Source of the DNA: Clostridiaceae bacterium
GTDB taxonomy: Bacteria; Bacillota; Clostridia; Oscillospirales; Acutalibacteraceae
Length of the DNA: 17,063 nucleotides
NCBI GenBank assembly: GCA_016292575.1
Contig: JAEDIH010000025.1
Location: 1 to 17,063, forward strand
Direction of reading: 5' to 3'
Shown here: piece after piece, positions 13,370 through 17,063 of the stretch
How positions within the stretch are numbered: position 1 is the stretch's first letter
Layout of the letters: the number at the start of each line of letters is the position of its first letter
Translations under genes and position numbers: made by a program
The notes under the pieces: model-generated
The model's database searches: none
What the model saw: the letters and a program-made list of their open reading frames with translations, nothing else
Told to the model about the DNA's origin: nothing

Positions 13370-15943
13370 TCAGTTTATCTCAGTCTTGAGCGTTTCAACA
13401 ATAGAATCGTCCTTGAGCCTTCTGACCGAATAGTACATTGAAATGCCGACGATGATAAAAACTGCAACAGCCGAGGCCAGATACATCCATACATCGGGAA
13501 TAAACGGCATTGAATCCTGACCTATTGTACGGTTCATTAAATAGCTGATAACAAGACTTATCGGATAGGCGAAGAGGAGCGCTTTTGCACCGTAGAAGAA
13601 GCTTTCAAGGCAAACCATTTTTCTGAATCCTTTTGGTGTTGTTCCAACGGATTTGAGCATTGCAAATTCCTTTCGTCTCATCATAATTCCGGTCGAAACC
13701 GTGTTTATGATGTTTGCAATCGCTATCATTGTGATAAGAGTGATGAAACCGTAGACAAAGACCTGAAGCGCAAAAACAAGGGAGTTGAGCATCTGAGCTT
13801 GCTCGGCAAGGTCAGCATACATAAGTTCTAAATAGTTGTTGCTCTTTGAACTAAGTCCTTCAAGCTGTTCATATACTGCTTTGTGCTCGTTTGTTGCAAT
13901 GGCGAAGGAATAGAATCTGCCCTCATCGTTCTTGCCTTGAAAACTGTTGTCCAGTGCTTTAAAGTATTCGCTTTCGGGGAAGTAAAGCGAAACTGCGCCC
14001 TTAGGGTTAAGATTGCAAGCATAATTCTTCGAGTCATACTCAACAATTCCGTCGATTGTAAAGGCTACCTCTGACGAATCTGATTCAAGGCTATCCGCTT
14101 CAAAGCTTTTTTCGCCGTTCATTATTGAGGTTTCAAATATTTTTCCGGAAGCTTCCGAACGTCGAAGATCATCCAATATTACGCCGCTTAGCTTTTCACG
14201 GTTATAGAACCTATCGGAATCAAGACCGTTTTCCTTGCAAAGTCTGTTAAAGTCTGCGTCGCTTATGGCGTTGTAGTAAACAAAAACATAATCCGAAACA
14301 GCATCCTTATATGCCGTTTTATAGTTGTCTGCATTCAGGAAAGGAGAGTCCTTGGTGTTTTCATCGTTTAGGTTGAGAGTTTCAAAGCTGCTGTTAAGAG
14401 GGAAAACCCTTTCAACTCCTTTAAGCTGCAAAAGGTCTTTTTTAAGTAACTCCCTTTTTTCATAATCCACGGTCACAGTTAGCTCATACGGTATATCTGC
14501 CATGTATTTGTTCGATTCAACAAACATGCGGCAGAAATAGTTCACGCAAAGGAAAAGAATGACCGAAAGAGCGATTGAAGCCGTTATCATGTTTGTCTTG
14601 CGACGGTTGCGCTTGAGACTCTTATTTGCAATTTCGCCCTCATAGCCGAAAACGGCGCGGATAAGACGCGGAGAGCGGATTTTTTTTGCTTTAAGCTTGA
14701 AATCGTCCTTTTGTCTGATGGCGTCAATGGGTGTTATTCCCGACGCCTTTTTTGCCGGAATATAAAGTGAAATAAAAATCGTCAAAGCACTGAAGAATAC
14801 AATAAGAAGAATAATTATCGGGTTGACGGTTGCGTTGAATTTAAGTCCCGACGCCTTGGCCGCTTCGGTAAGGATACCGGAGGAAATGACTTTATTGCCG
14901 ACAAGGCGAAGCGTTATTGCAATTCCTATAAAACCGGCAACGATTCCAACCGGAATGCCGATAGCTCCGAGGAGCGCGCCTTCAAAATAGACAGAACCTC
15001 TTTTTTGCTTTTTGGTTGCGCCCACGCTTGCAAGCATTCCGAGATATCGAACCCGTTCGGAAAGCGACATTCCGAATGCATTATATATAAGCATCACGGA
15101 AGCTATCATGATAATAACAAGGCAAACGGCGCAAAGGGGAAGAATAGAGGTAAGGACATAGCTATCCTTGTCAAAGGAAAAATTGGACATCAAAAGATCC
15201 GTGTTTGTGGAAAAGTTTTCGTTCAACTTATATTCTTCGGCAATGTCATTCAGCTCCTGACTGCTTTTGAAGTTGAGGCTTTTCAGGGTAAAGGAAACAA
15301 CGGCGTTCTTTTCCTTTAGGCATTTTGCAATCTCGGAATCGGAAGCCATTCTCAGACATTCGGCAGGATAATTTTCTTCCATGATTCCTACGACCGTATA
15401 TTTGACTGTGTTTTTGTTGTTAAATGATATGCCTGCATCTTCGCCGTCTTCGCTTTCCTTGTCAGGAACAAAAAAGGTTATCGTTCTTCCGAGAGCAGCA
15501 TCGGGAAAATACTTTTCAAGAATATCTTTGTTGATGATTATCTCGCTGTCATTCTGCGGAAGTCTGCCCTGATATTTGCATTTGACGAGCATTTCAAAGA
15601 GATTATTATTGCCGACGGTAATACCAATACCGGATTTGACTGTTAAGTCATCGTTCAGAATGTACCCGGCATTATCCGTTCCGTGGAGCGAAAGACCGAC
15701 TTTGTCAATTCGCGGATCGTTTTCAAGCTTTTCAACCGTCTGCGCGCCAACCGACTCCGCCCAGCCGTGCCAGCTTCCGTTCTGAAGTATTGTCAGGTCA
15801 CCCAAAAGGTTCATCAGTGAATACGCCGCAACAAAAACAGCGGTTATCATTGCAACGGAAACGCAGATTCCGAGCGTTGTTACAACCGAACGGCTCTTGT
15901 TTTCTTTCAGGTGACGCAGCGTCAGTTTTTTAACGATATTCAT
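13370..15943 (-). CDS. FtsX/MacB-type ABC transporter permease
   Basis: An 857-residue membrane protein of COG0577 type with two FtsX-like units. The first membrane segment is at about 18-47, a large extracytoplasmic domain runs to about 258, and three segments follow (about 262-289, 320-346, 374-397). A fifth segment lies at about 452-471, a second extracytoplasmic domain extends to about 720, and the last three segments are about 722-750, 778-803 and 815-840. The internal duplication shows in paired loops, RVRYLGMLASVGATKKQ (297-313) and MRRKEFAMLKSVGTTPKG (about 754-771). The start overlaps the ATPase stop by four bases (ATGA). With the ATPase it should export or dislodge a hydrophobic or peptide substrate at the membrane, as in Bce- and Vex-like systems; the substrate cannot be read from sequence. 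Confidence 0.92.
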   Translation of the reverse strand: MNIVKKLTLRHLKENKSRSVVTTLGICVSVAMITAVFVAAYSLMNLLGDLTILQNGSWHGWAESVGAQTVEKLENDPRIDKVGLSLHGTDNAGYILNDDLTVKSGIGITVGNNNLFEMLVKCKYQGRLPQNDSEIIINKDILEKYFPDAALGRTITFFVPDKESEDGEDAGISFNNKNTVKYTVVGIMEENYPAECLRMASDSEIAKCLKEKNAVVSFTLKSLNFKSSQELNDIAEEYKLNENFSTNTDLLMSNFSFDKDSYVLTSILPLCAVCLVIIMIASVMLIYNAFGMSLSERVRYLGMLASVGATKKQKRGSVYFEGALLGAIGIPVGIVAGFIGIAITLRLVGNKVISSGILTEAAKASGLKFNATVNPIIILLIVFFSALTIFISLYIPAKKASGITPIDAIRQKDDFKLKAKKIRSPRLIRAVFGYEGEIANKSLKRNRRKTNMITASIALSVILFLCVNYFCRMFVESNKYMADIPYELTVTVDYEKRELLKKDLLQLKGVERVFPLNSSFETLNLNDENTKDSPFLNADNYKTAYKDAVSDYVFVYYNAISDADFNRLCKENGLDSDRFYNREKLSGVILDDLRRSEASGKIFETSIMNGEKSFEADSLESDSSEVAFTIDGIVEYDSKNYACNLNPKGAVSLYFPESEYFKALDNSFQGKNDEGRFYSFAIATNEHKAVYEQLEGLSSKSNNYLELMYADLAEQAQMLNSLVFALQVFVYGFITLITMIAIANIINTVSTGIMMRRKEFAMLKSVGTTPKGFRKMVCLESFFYGAKALLFAYPISLVISYLMNRTIGQDSMPFIPDVWMYLASAVAVFIIVGISMYYSVRRLKDDSIVETLKTEIN

Positions 15944-16623
15944 CTGCCGTTCACCCCGTCCTTAACAATTTTACCGTCAACAATGGCTATTGTTCTGTCT
16001 GCCGAAAGGGCAATGCTTTCATCGTGGGTGATAATTATTACTGTCTGACCGTGCTCACGGTTGAAGCGGCGCAGCAGCGAGATTATTTCATGGCTGTTTT
16101 TGCTGTCAAGGTTTCCTGTCGGCTCATCGGCAAGCATAAGCGCAGGATTGTTGATGAGTGCGCGTCCGATGGAAACTCTCTGCTGCTGACCGCCCGAAAG
16201 CTGATTCGGCAAAAATGAAAGCCTATCGTTAAGCCCGAGTGCTTCGGTAAGCTCTTTGATTACGGCTTTGTCGGGCTTCTTTCCGTCAAGCAGGAGGGGG
16301 AGAGTCATGTTTTCCTCAACGGTGAGAATAGGAATAAGATTATAAAACTGATAGATAAGACCTATCTGTCTGCGGCGGAAGATAGCAAGTGCTGTTTCAT
16401 CAAGCTTTGATATGTCCGTTCCGTCAATGATAACGCTGCCGCTTGTGGGAGTATCAACACCGCCGAGAATATGAAGCAGCGTTGATTTTCCCGAACCCGA
16501 CGGGCCGATGATTGCAACAAACTCACCCTTTTCAACAGAGAACGAAACATTGTCAAGAGCCTTGACTGCAGTGTTGCCGTTTCCGTAGGTTTTGCAAAGA
16601 TTTTTGATTTCAAGAATTTTCAT
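15940..16623 (-). CDS. ABC transporter ATP-binding protein, LolD/MacB/BceA class
   Basis: A 227-residue nucleotide-binding subunit with every functional motif: Walker A GPSGSGKST (40-48), Q-loop Gln92 in IYQFYNLIP, signature LSGGQQQR (142-149), Walker B ALMLADEPTGNLD (161-173, catalytic E167) and switch His200 in IIITHDES. It is the size typical of ATPases that partner FtsX-type permeases. A good Shine-Dalgarno (AAAGGAG) lies about 10 bases before ATG 16623. It overlaps the permease gene by four bases. It lies 131 bases downstream of the sensor kinase on the same strand, an order common for antimicrobial-peptide response modules. Confidence 0.96.
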   Translation of the reverse strand: MKILEIKNLCKTYGNGNTAVKALDNVSFSVEKGEFVAIIGPSGSGKSTLLHILGGVDTPTSGSVIIDGTDISKLDETALAIFRRRQIGLIYQFYNLIPILTVEENMTLPLLLDGKKPDKAVIKELTEALGLNDRLSFLPNQLSGGQQQRVSIGRALINNPALMLADEPTGNLDSKNSHEIISLLRRFNREHGQTVIIITHDESIALSADRTIAIVDGKIVKDGVNGR

Positions 16624-16655
16624 TTTTTAATGTCTCCTTTCGGAAGTATGAAGAA

Positions 16656-16697
16656 ATAAGCAACGAAACACCCCTTTGCTTCGTGCTCGTTGCTTAT
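16656..16697 (-). other. Hairpin between the kinase and ABC genes
   Basis: ATAAGCAACGA (16656-16666) and TCGTTGCTTAT (16687-16697) form a perfect 11-bp stem with a 20-base loop; an alternative inner pairing ACGAA/TTCGT also exists. On the minus strand it lies directly after the predicted -10 and before the ABC Shine-Dalgarno. It has no long T-run. It could weakly terminate read-through from the kinase gene or form the 5' end of the ABC transcript. Confidence 0.45.
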
Positions 16698-16743
16698 ATT
16701 ATAATGCTTAAAACTTACTGCTAGGTGACAATCGGATTACAAT
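16698..16743 (-). promoter_or_regulatory. Candidate regulated promoter of the ABC operon with 11-bp-phased repeat
   Basis: On the minus strand ATTGTAA (16743-16737) and ATTGTCA (16732-16726) are repeated with an exact 11-base period. A consensus TATAAT follows at 16703-16698, with no -35 at 16-18 bases. A TTACTG/CAGTAA inverted pair (16715-16720 and 16745-16750) brackets the repeat. This is the usual shape of an OmpR-family activator site overlapping or abutting the -35 region, consistent with control by the adjacent kinase and its regulator outside the window. Functional assignment is inferred. Confidence 0.45.
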
Positions 16744-16754
16744 TCAGTAATTTT

Positions 16755-17063
16755 TCAAAGGCTCAGCGGAAGATAAACTTCAAATGTTGTTCCTTTGTCA
16801 ACCTCGCTTTTGACCTCAATTTTTCCGTTGTGCCGTTCAATTATAGCTTTGGTCAGCGCAAGACCGATACCGACGCTTTCGGGCGAGGAATTTTTTCCGC
16901 GGTAGAAGCGTTCAAAAATGTGCCTGAGATCCTCTTCATCCATTCCGCAGCCGTTGTCGGTTATCTCTATCATGCCGAAAAGAGCGGTGCTTTTTAAACG
17001 GACGGAAATTTTTCCTCCGCAGGGGGTATGTTCAAGGCTGTTTTTGATTATGTTTGAAAGCGC
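16755..17063 (-). CDS. Sensor histidine kinase, C-terminal part, truncated by the window edge
   Basis: The minus-strand frame is open to the end of the window, giving 102 visible codons of the HATPase domain. The N-box ALSNIIKNSLEHTP starts at the very edge. It is followed by the G1 motif ITDNGCGM, the F-box HIFERFYRGKN and the G2 motif SVGIGLALT; the protein ends KGTTFEVYLPLSL. The phosphoacceptor His and sensor domain lie outside. With the downstream ABC ATPase and permease it probably forms a sensing/response module; its response regulator would be expected just beyond the window. All nucleotide-binding motifs seen are intact. Confidence 0.93.
   Translation of the reverse strand, partial: ALSNIIKNSLEHTPCGGKISVRLKSTALFGMIEITDNGCGMDEEDLRHIFERFYRGKNSSPESVGIGLALTKAIIERHNGKIEVKSEVDKGTTFEVYLPLSL

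Noticed and set aside
13235..13441. Small open frame running through the inverted-repeat element
   Set aside because: Starts inside the element and runs into the antisense of the permease gene; no ribosome site and no recognisable sequence.

Overview
The window looks like a chromosomal segment from a Gram-positive anaerobe of class Clostridia, probably an uncultured relative of gut Ruminococcaceae/Oscillospiraceae. The reasons are purine-rich Shine-Dalgarno sites close to AAGGAGG, sigma-A type promoters, a T-box leader on thrS, OmpR-type two-component systems paired with FtsX-type ABC exporters, and moderate GC. The taxon is an inference; no rRNA or other marker is present.

Layout. (1) 1-2765, plus strand: two flavoproteins overlapping by four bases, an HI0933/BaiN-type oxidoreductase cut by the window start and a COG2509-type FAD-dependent dehydrogenase. 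(2) 2845-4790, plus strand: an OmpR-family response regulator and a sensor kinase without a HAMP domain, also overlapping by four bases. (3) 4819-7899, plus strand: an extended -10 promoter preceded by an 11-bp-phased direct repeat, then a compact three-gene cassette. It encodes a stand-alone amino-acid adenylation enzyme (DltA-like), a fold-type III PLP decarboxylase-like enzyme and a 76-residue acyl/peptidyl carrier protein. (4) 7900-10296: convergent hairpins, then thrS on the minus strand with a complete T-box leader and a near-consensus promoter. (5) 10348-13179, plus strand: asnS followed by a subgroup-1c aspartate aminotransferase and a rho-independent terminator. (6) 13186-13363: a 178-bp element with 21-bp imperfect terminal inverted repeats flanked by TA, which looks like a MITE. 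(7) 13370-17063, minus strand: the C-terminal part of a sensor histidine kinase, then an ABC ATPase and an 857-residue FtsX-type permease overlapping by four bases.

The most unusual content is the three-gene cassette. It has the loading half of a D-alanylation (Dlt) system, but the expected membrane acyltransferase partners (DltB, DltD) are not there. A PLP enzyme of the DapDC/ODC/BtrK fold sits between the adenylation and carrier genes. The nearest precedent I know is butirosin biosynthesis, where BtrK decarboxylates glutamate attached through its side chain to the carrier protein BtrI. Here the adenylation pocket, the PLP-stacking position and the carrier-protein Ser motif all depart from the usual residues. 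I read the cassette as a minimal carrier-bound amino-acid modification pathway with unknown product, possibly controlled by the two-component system just upstream.

The thrS and asnS/aminotransferase blocks are housekeeping. The right-hand kinase/ATPase/permease block resembles antimicrobial-peptide sensing and detoxification modules, but no substrate can be assigned from sequence.
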